In this document: positions 42,289-55,738 of the stretch, piece after piece | Layout of the letters: each line of letters opens with the position of its first letter | Position numbering within the stretch: position 1 is the first letter of the stretch | Program-made: the position numbers and the translations under genes | DNA from: Melieria omissa | Taxonomy: Eukaryota; Arthropoda; Insecta; Diptera; Ulidiidae | Assembly: GCA_963971225.1 (NCBI GenBank) | Contig: OZ020269.1 | Location: 98,260,040 to 98,324,039 of the forward strand | Reading direction: 5' to 3' | DNA: 64,000 nt | The notes under the pieces: generated by a model | What the model was told of the DNA's origin: nothing | Databases searched by the model: none | The model's input: only the letters and a program-made list of their open reading frames with translations

Positions 42289-45200
42289 TTCCTCCTCAGG
42301 AGGCAACAACTACTCCCTTCTGGACCCAAATGGAAAATCGAATCATAACCGGAGCCCAAATCCAAAAAAAGAAAAAACAATCACTCGAACTTTAACATCA
42401 ACAATGTTACTGACTTTCCAACAATTGGCAATAAATCCAATCCTAGCAAAAACTGCCCAAAATTCATCGTAATAAAAAGCAAAATCCCAGACAAATCGCT
42501 TAAGACTTTCAACATTTTCCTCGTGTCTAAAGCCTTTGAAAATATAAATACCGAATGTCCCCTTAAAATTTCATACACTCGTGAAGGCGAACTCTTAATT
42601 ATCACTAAGAACGAATCACAAACCAACAAATTCTTAAAAGTCACCAACCTATCAAATATAGGGTTTTCCAACAAGAGGTGTTATTTTCAATCACCCGGTA
42701 TTTCGGTAGCTGTCAGTTTTGAAGCTTTTATTCTTTGACATTTGACAAGTAGAAACTACGTCATTACTAAAAATGGAACGATACACGCTTCAACAACGCA
42801 ATGAAATTATTACAATTCACTACAAAAATGGTGAAAATCTTACAGTCACACTTCGCAAAACTAAAGCATTTTTGGGTCGTCGTGAAGCACCTTGTCGGAC
42901 CGCAATACAGCAATTGATGGAAAAATTCGAGCTGTTGGGACAAGTTAGTGATGTGAAGAATAAAACCCGTGCACGTCGCTTAAGAACAACTGAGAATATT
43001 GCTGCTGTAGCTCAAAGTGTTGAAGAAGACCCAGGTTTGTCGATTCCTCGTCGTTCTTTGGAATTGGGCATTCCGAAAACGTCATTACACCGTATTTTGC
43101 ATCAAGACTTGGGTCTTAAGGCTTATAAAGTTCAGTTAACACAAGAACTCAAGCCGACCGATCATCAACAACGTCGTGTCTTTGCTGATTGGGTCCTTGA
43201 AATGCATGAAAATGATCCGGAATTCCATCGAAAAATCATCTTGACTGATGAGGCCCATTTCCACCTCGGTGGCTACGTCAACAAGCAAAATTGTCGCATC
43301 TGGGGCTCAGAAAACCCAAGAGTTATTGTTGAGAAGCCTCTCCATCCTCAACGTGTGACTGTTTGGTGCGGTTTATGGTCCGACGGGGTCATTGGACCTT
43401 ACTTTTCGAAAATGAGGTTGGATCGACAGTTACGGTGAATGGATTGCGCTATGGAGAGATGATTAATGATTTTTTATGGTCGGAGTTTGATGGTATTGAT
43501 CTGGACAACGTTTACTTTCAACAAGACGGCGCTACGTGCCACACAAGCAACGAAACCATTGCTCTTTTACGGGAAAAGTTTCCGGACCGTATTGTCTCTG
43601 ATTTAACACCTTGCGACTTCTTCCTTTGGGGCCACATGAAACATAAGATGTACGCCAACAGCCCAGCGTCGATTCAAGACCCCAAAGATAGAATTCGTGA
43701 GGCTATCGAGCACATAGGGCAGCCACTTTGCGATTTGGTTATGGAAAATTTCATGAAAAGGATATGGTCCTGTAAGCGTGGTCGTGGTGGCCATTTGGCG
43801 GATGTTGGTTTTCATTATTAACGGCATACCTTCCTCTTTATTATGAAATAAACATCCGATCATTTATCTCAAAAAATTGCATTTTTCTTTGAATACCAAA
43901 ATAACACCTCTTGTTGGAAAACCCTGTATTACAAAAAAGTGCAAACAATTCAAACTAGAAGAACCTAACTGGGAGAAATTCCATGATATCTTAAATAGCA
44001 CACTTAACACCTCGCACCTTTTCCACAACGTTAACAAAGAAGCTGCTCTCTTTCACAAAAAAATTATCGCAGCAGCCAACGCTTCAATTCCCCGCACTTT
44101 CTCCCGTAATACATTCCCGAAAACAGTCCACTGGTGGAACAATAACCTATTCCACCTCCGTTCGAATAAACAACATCTCTTCCACATATCCATATGGAGT
44201 CTAGAAACTGCACCAAAACATCAGATACAAACGAGATTGTCCTTTGCTTCGCTGAGAAATGGTCATCCAACTCGAGTGACTCCAATTTCGCAAACACTTT
44301 TAGAAATAACAAAAGGAATACAAACCTAAACACTCACTTCTGCCCAAACCCAGTAGCGCAACTAATATAATCTGACATATCCCTATTGGAGTTTAACAGT
44401 GCGTTATCAGCGGTTAAAGGCAAAACGCCTGGATTTGACAATATCAGCTACCCCATGCTCAAACACCTACCTATTGGTGCCAAACTTCATCTCATACGCC
44501 TCTTCAACATTATTTTTACAACAAGCAGTATTCCTCAAGAATGGAAACACGCCACAGTAATCCCTCTGCTGAAACCAAACAAACCCAGAAACCAACTAAC
44601 AAGTTATAGACCAATCTCCCTTTTACCATGCGCTAGCAAAGTGCTAGAGAAAAAAAATTCGCCAAAAGACTCTCGTGGTGTTTAAACCGCAACAATCTTC
44701 TCAGTCATAATCAAGGTGCATTAAAGCCACCAAAGGTACGATTGACGCATTATTATTTCTGGACCACAAAATCACAAACGCTCTATCTACTAAAAATCAC
44801 ATGTCCGTTTTTTCAATTGACTTTTACACAGTTTTTGACAGAGTTGGCTACAGTATAAATGCCTTCCGCTCCACTCCCATCCAAAACATACTTATAGAGA
44901 CTGGTTTACCGTCTTTGGACCAGAGAGTAAAGTCTGCGACTCGGAAACGAATTCCTAAAATCATCAATCCAACTGACAACTTATTCCCAAAACAAGTACT
45001 CAAGCATCACACTCCAAAAACTCATTCATGTCTTCAATATATCTCGCAAGCTGCTTTGGATATGGGACTAGCTGCAAAACCAACCACCATGGTATCTCAA
45101 TGAACACTCAATTATCAACACTCTAACGCTGATTCCAAAAGATACAACAAGTCCCTCAATGTACGTTGCGCTATTTCAAGAATGTGCCGCTAAATTTAAA

Positions 45201-46044
45201 AATTGGAACCTGTACTACACCGATGGATTCAAGAAGGAGAAAGGTGTTGGCTACACAATAGTCGGCCCGAAACACAACATTCTTCGACTAGCACATCTGG
45301 ACCCGCACTGCTCAATCTTTACCGAATTTAGCCGAATCCGAAGCCGTACTTTATGCTGCAAACATGTGCAAGAAATCGAAGGGTAAACACATAATTTGCA
45401 CCGACTCGCTCTCCACAATAAAAGCTGTAAAAAACACATCAAACATGTATACCAAAATCGCAAAAATACGCGATATTGTAATAACACACAAACACAAAAT
45501 AAAAATTATGTGGATACCTGGCCACGTTGGAATAGCGGGGAATGACACAGCCGACGAAGCGGCTAGATTTGCTACTCACGCCCCTGTTGCATTTCATCCC
45601 ACCTTCAACCCGTCAGATTTCTCACAACAATTGGCCAGATTGTGCGCTAAAGAAAGACTACACACTACTACTACTATAAACATTTCAACCCGGACGGAAA
45701 TGCAGCTACTTATCCCACTGACTGTCAAAGGATTCACATACAAAAATATGTAAGACTCCGGCTCAGCCACTCGCTCCTCACTCACCGGCACCTAATGGAA
45801 AACTCCACTCCACTCCCATGTCCCCTCTGTAGCAGATACACAATCTTCTTCACAAATTCTTAAAAGCCATAATACACAAACCAAGTCACTAACAAATATG
45901 CTTAGTAACATAAACAATGACAACATTATAATTATTACAAATACACTAAAAAGAGCTAACATCTACTACAGTATCTGAATTTTGTTAACCCGATAGGCTG
46001 AAGACCATAGTAGTTAATGCCTAGTTTATAGTTTGTTTACCTTA
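42289..46044 (+). mobile_element. Degenerate LINE (I/Jockey superfamily) split by a Tc1-like element
   Basis: Order on the plus strand: the ORF1 end (PKFIVIKSKIPDKSLKTFNI, ENINTECPLKISY, EGELLIITKN) to 42660; the inserted transposon; then ORF2 pieces. These are an RT start (AVKGKTPGFDNISYPMLKHL, IPQEWKHATVIPLLKP, SYRPISLLP at about 44390-44640), a further RT piece (SIDFYTVFDRVGY), and RNase H (YYTDGFKKEKGVGY, ICTDSLSTIKAVKN, MWIPGHVGIAGNDTADEAAR at 45200-45570). A terminal Cys/His motif follows at about 45750-45840. Several frameshifts and stops, and the endonuclease domain is mostly missing, so it is dead. RNase H after RT points to the I-like side of the superfamily. Confidence 0.75.
42661..43926 (+). 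mobile_element. Tc1/mariner-superfamily element (DUF4817-type) with a frameshifted transposase
   Basis: The ends GGGTTTTCCAACAAGAGGTG and complement bound the element, inserted in the LINE. The transposase starts at 42773 (MERYTLQQRNEIITIHYKNG, a DUF4817-like helix-turn-helix) and has DEAHFHL (first Asp), FQQDGATCHT (second Asp) and DLTPCDFFLWG (third). Two lesions are seen: a 1-bp frameshift near 43405 joins frames 42773-43438 and 43363-43821, and about 10 residues before DLTP (the RNG..NWPPRSC part in relatives) are missing. The element is young but inactive. Confidence 0.85.
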
Positions 46045-47690
46045 CTTTATAGTTTGTTTATTACTTCCCGATTGATGTGCTTTTTGTCTAAGTTTGAAGT
46101 CAAAAGGACCAATAAATCGTGTTTCTCCATACAAACTTTTAACCCATTGTTGACCCCGTTCGATTTTGATTTTCAAAGAAGTGAAAAACACGTGTCAAAT
46201 TATTTCTCACTTAGAGTACTTTTACAAAGTTTGAAGTCCGTGGCCCCATTAATTCATGTTTTTTACAGTTTCGCCATACAAACTTTTAACCGGTTGTTGA
46301 CCCCGTCCGATTTTATTATTAAGAAAAATTAAAAACACGTATCGAGTTATTTTAGTTTTGAAGTACTTTCACCTAGTTTGAAGTCAAAAGGCTCAACAAA
46401 AATTTGTTTTCCATACATACTTTTAACCCGTCGTTGATCCAGTTAAATTTTGATTTTGAAAATAATGAGAAACGCGTGTATAATTTTTTTATTTCAAGTA
46501 TTTTTATAATTTTTGAAGTCAATAGGCCTATCGGTTCATGTTTTTTTCGAGTCTACCCTTAAACAAATCTAAACCCATTATTGGTCCAGTTAAATCTTGA
46601 TTTTCGAAAAATTATATTGTCGAATTATTTTTGGTTTAGAGTATTTTCAGGAAGTTCGAAATCAATATGTCTCTTAAATCACTTTTTTCATACAACACCT
46701 TAACACATGTTTTGGCCCTTTGCACCCCGAATTTCAAAAAATCCCATCTTAGCAGAGGTTCATTTTTCAAGATGTATCTACAGTTCAAATTTCATGTTTG
46801 TATCTTCAGCGGCTTGGGCTGAGCGATGATGAATCAATCAATCAATTAGTCAGTCCAGTTAGGGCAAACAATCTATGTATATAAAAATGGAGGCGGTACC
46901 ACGCCCTCTTGTCCAATGCTAACAACTTTCTTCTAGTCGAATTGTGCTACTAAGTGGAAAGTTCGTACCAAGTTTCACTGATGTGTGTGTGTACTGCATA
47001 GCTGTTGAATCATAAGAAATGTGCCACGCCCTTTGACCAACGCCGATCAAATCGCATTAGTAGTATGACACATCTATGAAATGACAGTAGACCAAATTTC
47101 AATGCTGTGCGGCTTACAACTCCGAAGCTATTCCATTAAAAAAATTTGAGTTGTATGGGCGGTGCCACACCCCCTTGTTCAATACTAACCCCATTCCCTC
47201 TATCGAAAGATATGATTAACTGGTAGGTTCATACCAAGTTTCATTGATGTACGACTTACAGTTCTGCTGCATAAAAAATGTGCCACGCCCCTTGTTCAAC
47301 GCCCATGCAATTTCAACAGTAGAATGACATTTCTATGGGACGATGTCATATTGAATTTTAATATTGTGTGGCTTACGATTCCGAAGCTATTCCATTTAAA
47401 GGATTTGAGTGGTATGGACGGTGCCACACCCCTTTGTTCAATACCCACCTTGTGTGACTTATGGTTCCAAAGTTATTGTCTAAAAATGTATTCTTGTGGT
47501 GCCACGCCCCGTTTTCCCGACTTTTCTTCTTTTATAAACCTTCACGTAACAATTTCAAACAAACCCGCCGAAGTAAGTATCCAAGTTGGTCCAGTCGTTT
47601 TCAAGTTATAAGCAGTCGAACGGATGACGTTTTATTTGTATAAATATAAATACTAATAATACAAATAATGTTGGCACTAACATGTTCGTT
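46045..47690 (+). repeat. Composite repeat block 3' of gene E
   Basis: Homologous to 24640-26225, with the same 150-bp units, the same rightmost 262-bp units with GGGCGGTGCCACACCCC, and the same AT-rich end that overlaps the last codons of gene E. It differs by scattered substitutions and small deletions. Confidence 0.65.
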
Positions 47691-49152
47691 ATGCTAACCG
47701 GAAAGTTGTCAATGATGTCGGCCACCTCGGCGGGTCTGCAACAAAATGCATAGCCCAACGTGGTCTTGCGACGCATTCGGCCAAAGTCGCTGTTCCTCAG
47801 CCACTCGATTTCATCGCACATGTCCGTGCAGAATGGATGCGAGCTTGGCTCTTCGACCTGCAATCGAAAATATTCGTCAAAAAAGTGGTCAAAAGTTGTT
47901 GTTAGCTGAGTGTGAATTTGAAACGTACATAGGGCGAGTTGTGTGCGATGACCACAAACTCCTCGGCTATACCCTCTTCCAGAGACTTTATATAGGACCA
48001 GATGTAGGCCGGCGCCTGGACACGCAGACCATTGGAATTCACATACAGTGTGGCGTTGTCTTTGCCATCGGGTATGGAAACGCATCCGTGGGTGCCCGTG
48101 TGGACCATATAAGTCAGGTTTTGGGCGCGTTCTGCCAGTGCATTCAGGAAAAGACGCCAATTGCCAAGGCGCAGCTGCCGCCACCACATCGTATTGAAGA
48201 TGTAAGAAAAGTCTGACAATGCTGCCGGCAGCGACTTGTCTTGCAGCAAACTGTCAAAGTCGAAGGCGAATGGCAGCAGCATCGGTTCATCTGATTGCAT
48301 TATTTTCAGTGATGCGTCAAAATCTTTCGGGCTGAATAGATTTGTGATAAGAACAAAATTATAAGTTTTGATTTTGTACGTTTTGGATTTAAGTTTGCTT
48401 GCCTCATAAATGAAAAGTAATTGGTGAGACCGTTGATTTGTTTGTGCAAATCAACGTTCAGCATATTGTCGCGTGTCGTATTGGTTTCAATCTACAATAA
48501 TGCGAGGCACATTGAATTGTAATAGTTGAAGATATAATTTGACGACTGTCTACAAACCTCATCCATGATGACCGCTTCGTAGGTGCTGGGCTCGTAGGTC
48601 ACATAGCTGGCGTATTTTAGCGAAAGCTTGACGATGTCATAGCACACGCCGGCGACTACAACATCCCTTCCATTTGCCATTTTAAAGCCAATGCCGTAGG
48701 TGTTGGAATTGCAATTTGGCAGTGACTCGCTGCTTTCAAACAAGCTGAACGATGTTGAGTTGCTGTCGCACCGAATGCCGCAATTTGCTCTGTAACTTTT
48801 CCTAAAGGTTTCGTCTCCGGGCTTGGCGAACATAATTTGATTCTTATCGCAAAGCAGTTCTACTGATTTTCCAAGCTCGATGTTGCAATTATTAGATGAT
48901 CTGCCAGGAAATAAAAGTTGTTGATTTACAAAATTACACTGGCGAATGTTTTTCTTACAATTTCGAGCTGCAGTAAGCCGTGAGGTATCCGTCAAAATAC
49001 ATCGTATCGGTCGTGGCCCTAAAATTAAGTTTTTGTGATCCAAATTTTTTCACAAAAAGAGGCGATGGTCCGGTTATGTCAAACCCACACTGCGAGCATG
49101 CTGCATCGCCAGCGAAGAGCAAAACGACAGCTAATACAGTCAGGCGCTCCAT
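47606..49152 (-). CDS. Gene E: secreted non-specific-nuclease-like protein (subfamily 2), open, one GC donor
   Basis: Exons: 48959-49152, 48558-48900, 48403-48491, 47929-48331 and 47606-47857, giving 426 codons plus stop without a break. Introns are GT-AG except the third (48332-48402), which starts GCAAGC. Signal peptide of 20 residues before QC. Blocks: GKSVELLC, VVAGVCYDI, LNVDLHKQI, YIFN, LGNW, APAYIWSYI, CTDMCDEIEWL, GYAFCC. As in D, the nuclease motif is lost (LLPFAFDF). The last about 20 residues (VLLVFIFIQIKRHPFDCL) and the stop are read from the adjoining repeat and are hydrophobic then basic. Probable secreted pseudoenzyme; the splice use of the GC donor needs RNA evidence. Confidence 0.82.
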
Positions 49153-49223
49153 TTCCCTTCGGCGGATATGTTCTCGTTGAAATGCAAACTGAAAATGAAC
49201 TGGTCTGTTGTTGTCGGTGATCA

Positions 49224-49230
49224 TTTTATA
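49224..49230 (-). promoter_or_regulatory. TATA box of gene E
   Basis: TATAAAA on the minus strand in the shared GATCGTATAAAATGATC context. Confidence 0.5.
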
Positions 49231-50442
49231 CGATCCCAATGAGAATAAATAGAAGAGAATTGCAAATGTGTGTAATCAAAAAGAGTGCTGACATAGGCCC
49301 TCTTCATGCGCTATCACGAGTCCATGCAAGTAATAATGATATCTGCAATAATTTTGTTAGCGTAAATAAACAAAATTTCAGCATTATTACTCACATTGCA
49401 TTTTATGCATAAACAAAAGTGTGCGACACCTAAGTGCGCGTCGAAGCATTCTATTTGTGTGCGAATCAGTGACGCGCACAGGATTTCAATTGGGCAACTT
49501 TTGAGCCCAGTAACATTTATGGGGGTTTGAAGGCCCAAGTTGGCGGTGGTAGTGCACTTCGGCCGCACTGCATTTTATGACCTTGCGCAAAGTGTTGGTA
49601 GGATGCGTTGCGGCTGCTGGCACTGGCCATTCCAAGCATGGTGTTGTTGTGTCGTGCAGCTGCGAAAGTCTTCTGCTGCATTCCACCAACCACGTAAAGG
49701 TCACCCCCAATGCAGTGGCGCACACAGGGGGGGCTTTGGGGGTTCAAACCCCCGAAATATTTTTAAGTTAGTGCAGAAATTTAATTTAAAACCGTCGCAT
49801 ATATGTTCAATCATCAATAACACTACTCGACACCAAAAATGCACCTAAAAAAAGTGTTTTCTAGACTAACATCCCAATTCTGTATACTTTATAAATTCGC
49901 CATTTGTAAAGTTTTTACTATTTGTCAAGAATTGGTATTCTATTCCTAAAAATAAAAGCTCTTTTCTTGATAAATTGTCAAAAGTGTGAATGCTATTGAC
50001 AACAGCATACAAATTGAAATTTTGCCTATTGAAAATGGAAGAATTGTGCATGTTTACACTTTTAACGGTTGAGGAGGATAGAAGAGAAGAAATCAGAAGC
50101 AGAAGAAAACAAATAATTTGCGAAATTTCGTTGAGCGAAGAAGAATAATTCTTCTTCATGAAGAATTTCCGGCTAACTCGATCGTTCTGGCGGCATTGCA
50201 TTTTTTTGGACATGTATCCTATCAAGAAGAGGCCCTGGTATCTCTTGGTGTGACCAACTGGAGAAGGCGCGCGCGAAGCAGAGGCGCCTGGAGAGAAGTT
50301 TTGCGGCAGGCCGTAACCCGATAACGGGTTGCTATGGCCAGTTAAGTAAGTAAGTAAGTATCCTATCAAAAGTGCGTTGGTAAAAACTGTAATTTGCCTA
50401 TGAGCCAATCATCCGTCTCTCAAAATTGTAAAAAATTTTAAT
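49231..50442. other. Junction between unit E and unit F, repeat remnants
   Basis: 49231-49440 is homologous to the C and D upstream flank. 49440-49700 is GC-richer and unrecognised. CAGTGGCGCACACAGG at about 49714 looks like another hAT-type end. About 50225-50335 reads ALVSLGVTNWRRRARSRGAW, a LINE C-terminal end, followed by (AAGT)n at 50342-50360. A weak plus-strand frame at 50034-50200 (VEEDRREEIRSRR, then KNFRLTRSFW) recalls the start of Harbinger-type proteins but is broken. Confidence 0.45.
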
Positions 50443-50744
50443 ACAAATTTCAAAATAATTTCCAAATTACTTCTTTCAATTTTTTGACAATTTGACAACT
50501 ATCGCATATTCACCTTATGTTAAATTAAATGAGCATTTTACTTTATCAATGTTGCATCAGAATGCCAACAAAGCTTTTGCTTGATAAAAATCTTGACAAA
50601 ATACCTTGATAAAAAATGTGTCAAGAATACACAGAATCAGGCTGTAACTTTGGGCCGCTGAACACGAAACTGAAGATCAAAACAATTTTGTGAGAAGCGT
50701 TTTTAAATCTTCGAAAAAACAGTTTTTACTCTGTTGTTTCAGTT

Positions 50745-52183
50745 ATGAGCACATATCTCGTAAACGAACCATCCGACTAACACAAGATGGCCGTCGGCCA
50801 GAAGATAATAACTTAGCTTTTCCAGAGATATACAGATTGTCCAAATCAGATGAGATTTGGAGAAATTACTGACGTTGAAAGTTGTAAAAAAGTAAATTTT
50901 TCGACCATTTTCAAAAATCATAAACTTCTGAATGTTTTTTTATAGATAAAATAAATTATTTCCGTTTGTTTCAAAACCTAAAATAAAAAATATATTATTT
51001 TTGCAAATATTAAGCCCAACATCAATGGAATCGAAAGAAAGATGACAAAGTTATGATGCACTGAGTGAAAACACCAACTTTACATTTCTTATGTTTACCA
51101 GGTATGCGCCTATGAAACCGGTAATTATTTTGAAAAAAACACGTTTATTGTGAGGAAATGATTACAATTTTATTCTTCAAAGTAATGGCCATCGCTAGCT
51201 ACACATTTTTCCCATCTCTCAGGCAATTTATGGATGCCTCGCCAAAAAATTGTTTCGTCTTTTGCCTGAAACCAATCATCGATCCATTTTTTGGCTTCTG
51301 CGTAAGAAATGAAGCGCTGTTCCGTTAATGCGTGGCCCATCGATGCGAACATGTGATAATCCGAAGGCGCCAAGTCTGGTGAGTAAGCCGCATGAGCAAG
51401 AGCTTCCCAGTTGTACGATGCAACCAATTCTTTGGTGGCTCTAGTGCGGTGTGGTGGTGCGTTGTCATCGAGGAAAATCACTTTGTGTTGCCTGGCTTCA
51501 TATTCTGGGCGTTTTGGCGTATAGCACGGTTCAAATTAACCGTTAACCGTTTCACCAGGTTTTAGAAGGTTTTTTTCTTCAAATGGTAACACAAAATTAA
51601 CTGTGTCCGCAAATCGTAATTTGTAGGCACGTAATCCGACATTTTCCGGAGCGTCAAACAATGCGTTGTTGGATGAAACTTGACAAATTGTGAACTGAAT
51701 ATTGTTGACATATGACAGAAGAAGTAAACATGTTATTTGGTACGGTTCCGAAGTTTATAAATATTCGGCTATTTACCGCTAGATGTCGTTACCGGTTTCA
51801 TAGGCGCATACCTGGTATATAGGCGTGAAACTAAAGGTCATTTACCTGGCATAGTCAGTTTTCATTTTCTGACCCAAAGTGATTTTTAAAGGACTTTTAA
51901 ATTTAATTTTAAGGACATACACATTTCAAATACTTCATTAAATATTTGCGGTTATGCAATAATGAAGATGTGGGTATCAAATAAAAGAGAGAAATTGTCT
52001 CCTTTTAAATAAATTTTCTATTTTGAACTTTCAGGACCAAAATATGTCACGTAGGGGAAACATACATGTTTTGGATCTCAGTCTGTAGATTCATAGATCT
52101 AAATTTTATTCTATTTCAAATTTCTCAAAAAAATTAACCGAACCTCCCCCCCCCCCCGAAATAAAATCCTGCGTGCGCCACTG
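50745..52183. repeat. hAT-like repeat copy in unit F
   Basis: Duplicate of 303-1742, with the C run one base shorter. Confidence 0.55.
51098..51815 (-). mobile_element. Deleted mariner in unit F
   Basis: Duplicate of 656-1373 with the same TA flanks. The transposase fragment at 51170-51481 has the identical translation. Confidence 0.88.
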
Positions 52184-53244
52184 CCCCAATGCATCAAATT
52201 TTGTCGCATTTCTGCAAAGAAGTGGGGTGATCTGCTGGAAGTTGGGCGATCAGGCGATTATGCGCTGTTGCTGCCAAATTTGCCTCTATAAGCGGCCGCC
52301 GCTGTAAGATCAGGATGAGTCGTTGAGGAGTAATTAGCCTCCGAAGTTTGGTGCGTAGACTTGGTCAGCGAGTAATATTGGCGGTTCGTCTGCGGCCTTC
52401 GAAGTTGGCCTGTGAAAAGTTCGCGCGGTCCACTAGTGACAGAAGATTTTTGTACGAAAAATGAAAGTGGCAAAGTACGCGGACATAGTGGCCAAAATAA
52501 TGGCATAATCGAAAGGCGAACAAATATTCAGTTCCAAGTGTGTGGGCAAAATTTCGCTATTAACTATGAGTGGAAGGTCGACGAAAACAATTCTAAATAA
52601 CGAATACTACTGCTGCCCGGGAATGCTCATGCCAGGATGTTAGAGAAGCGTTAAAAGTGTTACTGAACAATTTTTCCTAATAAAAACTAATAACAAAATG
52701 TTTGAATCGATATGTGCGTCATATTCCTTATTTTCTAAAATTATATTAGCTAATATCTAACCTATAAAAAAAGAGAAATGGGAAAAATCCTTGCTTATGA
52801 TATGTTTTTTGTTTTAATTTTATTTTTCAAATTCTTTGATTAAATTTGGTTTATCTAAAAAAACAATGAAAATTGTTTTTAAACGGTTATTTCTTCTTAC
52901 TATTTAAAATAGTTTTTTATGTAATTAAAAATAATAACTAAAAACATGAACTTATCTAATGTAAAATTATGTTAACGAAAAATTTTGCAAAAGAAAAAAA
53001 AGGGGGAAGAAAAAAATAATGTTTTTAAAAGCGAATTAAAAGAAAGGAAAATCGGTAAAAGAAAAAAAATAAAATACATTAATTTGGTTATATCGGGGAA
53101 AACGCACGTACACCTAAATACATTTTATTTTCGCAAAAACTAATGTAACAACATGTTCCTGGAAAACGCGCATCATGTCGCTGGGCCCAACGCATCGATG
53201 GAGCGAGAACAAACAAAACCGTGAGTGAACACTTAAAATTTATA
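52184..53244. other. AT-rich intergenic stretch in unit F
   Basis: Duplicate of 1743-2803, with a few substitutions. No gene seen. Confidence 0.5.
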
Positions 53245-54069
53245 TAGGGTGCGCCATCTGCTACTTTTTTTCTATTTGAAAAAACAACACGCTTTTTATG
53301 ATGTGAAATCAATTTTTTGTATTGATAAATGAAGGTTGGTTTATGCCATTTATGTATGAAATATAACATCGGTCATGTGACCACCGCGGCTTCGTTTACA
53401 GGCCAACATCCGAGCATCAAAATTTTCAATGACTTTTTGCAGAATCATCGGGTCTATGGCCGCAATTTCAGTCCGAATATTGTGCTTAAGGTCTTGAATT
53501 GTCCGGGGAGCATTCGCATACACTCACACACACAATTCTCCACCTGCTTTGTACTTCTCCTGCTCTTTGTAGGAAACGGAAAAAACATCTAGGGTTGACG
53601 CCAAGAGCCTAATACACTTCATCACCTGGCTGGTTCGGGCTGGTTTAAGACCTCCTAACAACAAATAAAAGGGGTTAGAGATCCTGTGGTATCATAATGG
53701 GCCTAGCTTGGCCTAAGTGAGCTCTTATATGAGAGCTGCCACCACCACCTACTTACCTACCCATTCGCATACACTTTCCCTTTCAAAAATCCCCAAAGGA
53801 AATAGTCAAGAGGGGTTAAATCGCACGATCTCGGGGGCCAATTCACATCGGAATTTCTTGAAATTATGCGGTCTTGAAATTTCTCCTGCAATAGGGCGAT
53901 TGTCTGGCGAGACGTGTGGGCCGTTGCTCCGTCTTATATTTCCGATGTTATATTTCAAACATAAATGACATAAACCAACCTTCATTTATCAATAAAAAAA
54001 AATTGATTTCACATCATAAAAAGCGTGTTGTTTTTTCAAATAGAAAAAAGTAGCAGATGGCGCACCCTG
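53245..54069 (-). mobile_element. Deleted Tc1-like element in unit F, with SINE-like insert
   Basis: Duplicate of 2804-3627; the inner insertion lies at 53524-53761. Confidence 0.8.
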
Positions 54070-54075
54070 TATATA

Positions 54076-54658
54076 CACTCGAACTTCGCTATAGTGAACT
54101 TCTATATAATGAAGTTCTCGGTATAATGAATTAATTTCAAAGACACAGCTTTATCGTTCTATTCTAAGTGGTTTTTGATCTCCTTATAATAAACTTCCAT
54201 ATAGTGAATATTTCTCTACAATGAATACATTTTTAGTTGAAAACTTTGCTTTCATTCGTTTTTTGTCTCCATATAATGAATTTTTCCATGTTATTTTCTG
54301 TCACGCATATTAACAACACTGAATACCGAAAAAAAGTGAAACATATTTAGGCGAACCCCAGAAGTTAAAAATAACAACAGCATAAGAAGAAGAATGCCAC
54401 ATCACTAATAATTAGAAAGTGAAATGCATACAGCAATGCATCAGGACAAATTTTTGCTTCTCTTAATGTACTTCGAACAGCGTTTTTAAGTCTCTAAATG
54501 TATTAGAAGGCTTTGTTGAGGAAGAAAAGTGGAAGTGTGTAATGCAAACTAAAATACCTCATAATATAAAGAAATAAAAGATGTAAATAATCATTATCTC
54601 TATATAATGAAGTTTCTATATAATGAAGCTTTTTTCTGGTCCCGTGCGAATTCGACTG
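54076..54658. mobile_element. pogo-like MITE in unit F
   Basis: Duplicate of 3634-4214. Around 54420 it reads GTGAAATGCATACAGC as in B, where A has lost several bases. Confidence 0.65.
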
Positions 54659-55670
54659 TATTTTAAATTGGTTTTCGTGCGTTTATTTGAAAAAAATTAT
54701 AATAAAGTAAAGGGATAATTTTCAAGAAAAAACAAAATATGGGAAAAATTTATTAAAATTAATCAGAATTGGGACAGAAAAAAAAGAATTGAGAAATAAA
54801 ATGGGATTATTTTTGTTTTGAAAATATATTTTTTTTAAAACAAAAATTTTAAAAAATTTTGGTTATTTTTTTCTCATACAAATATTCGCCTAAGTTTTAT
54901 AAAACATTATATCCTAAGCAAATGTAATTGTTATTTTTTTCTCCATGAATTAATTGTATTGCTAACTTTATTCGTTGATTTTTGCTTTCTCTATAAATGT
55001 GATTAAATGTTTTAAATATTTTTTGGAAATTCAAAATAGTTTAAATTAATAATAATAATTAAATTAAAAATTTGATTGTAGTAGGTTAAGATTATGAAAT
55101 AAAAATTTGTTATTATGATTGTTTAAGTGAAGAAAATGTTTGTACTGTCACTGAAGTGGGGTAGGGAGGGTTGATTTTTCCATTTGCGTTTCCGAATTTC
55201 ACCTTAGGAAACAAAAAGCAAAAATAATTCGAACTCAATGTTGTATCGCCTAGCCGGCAACAACAACAACAGCCATAGCTTATTGCTCTTCTCCTCATAT
55301 ATGTAAGAAGCAAGTGGCACTTCTTTCTGTTGGCCGACAACAACAGCAACCACAGCCGATGCTATTTTCCCTTCAATGCTTCGCGGAGCCGCATGCGATA
55401 TTTACCTTCTTCTAATCTTTGTGCTGCTCGTTCTGTGATACGAAACAAAAACGAAAGCTGTCTAGTGCTGTTTGTAATGTTAATAGCAGAGGACGTAATG
55501 TTCAATTAACAGTGGTCGTAATATTACGACCCCTTAACATTTTTGAATTTGTATGAGATGCGCGTTCAGTATTACTGTTTATTCTGTGATACAACTCAAT
55601 ATTTTTTTTTTACATTTAATTGATAGAATTCATTCAAATCGCATACATTTGTATTTATTTTTGTATAAGA
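54659..55670. other. 3' intergenic region of gene F
   Basis: Duplicate of 4215-5226. No gene seen. Confidence 0.5.
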
Positions 55671-55738
55671 TTTATTTAATGATTTTTGATTTGATTGATT
55701 GATTTGATGAGTTGATTTTTACAACTTCTATCAAGTAA

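Noticed and set aside
49866..50408. 180-codon minus-strand ORF
   Set aside because: No motif; the opposite strand shows LINE and possible Harbinger remnants, and low-complexity codons dominate.
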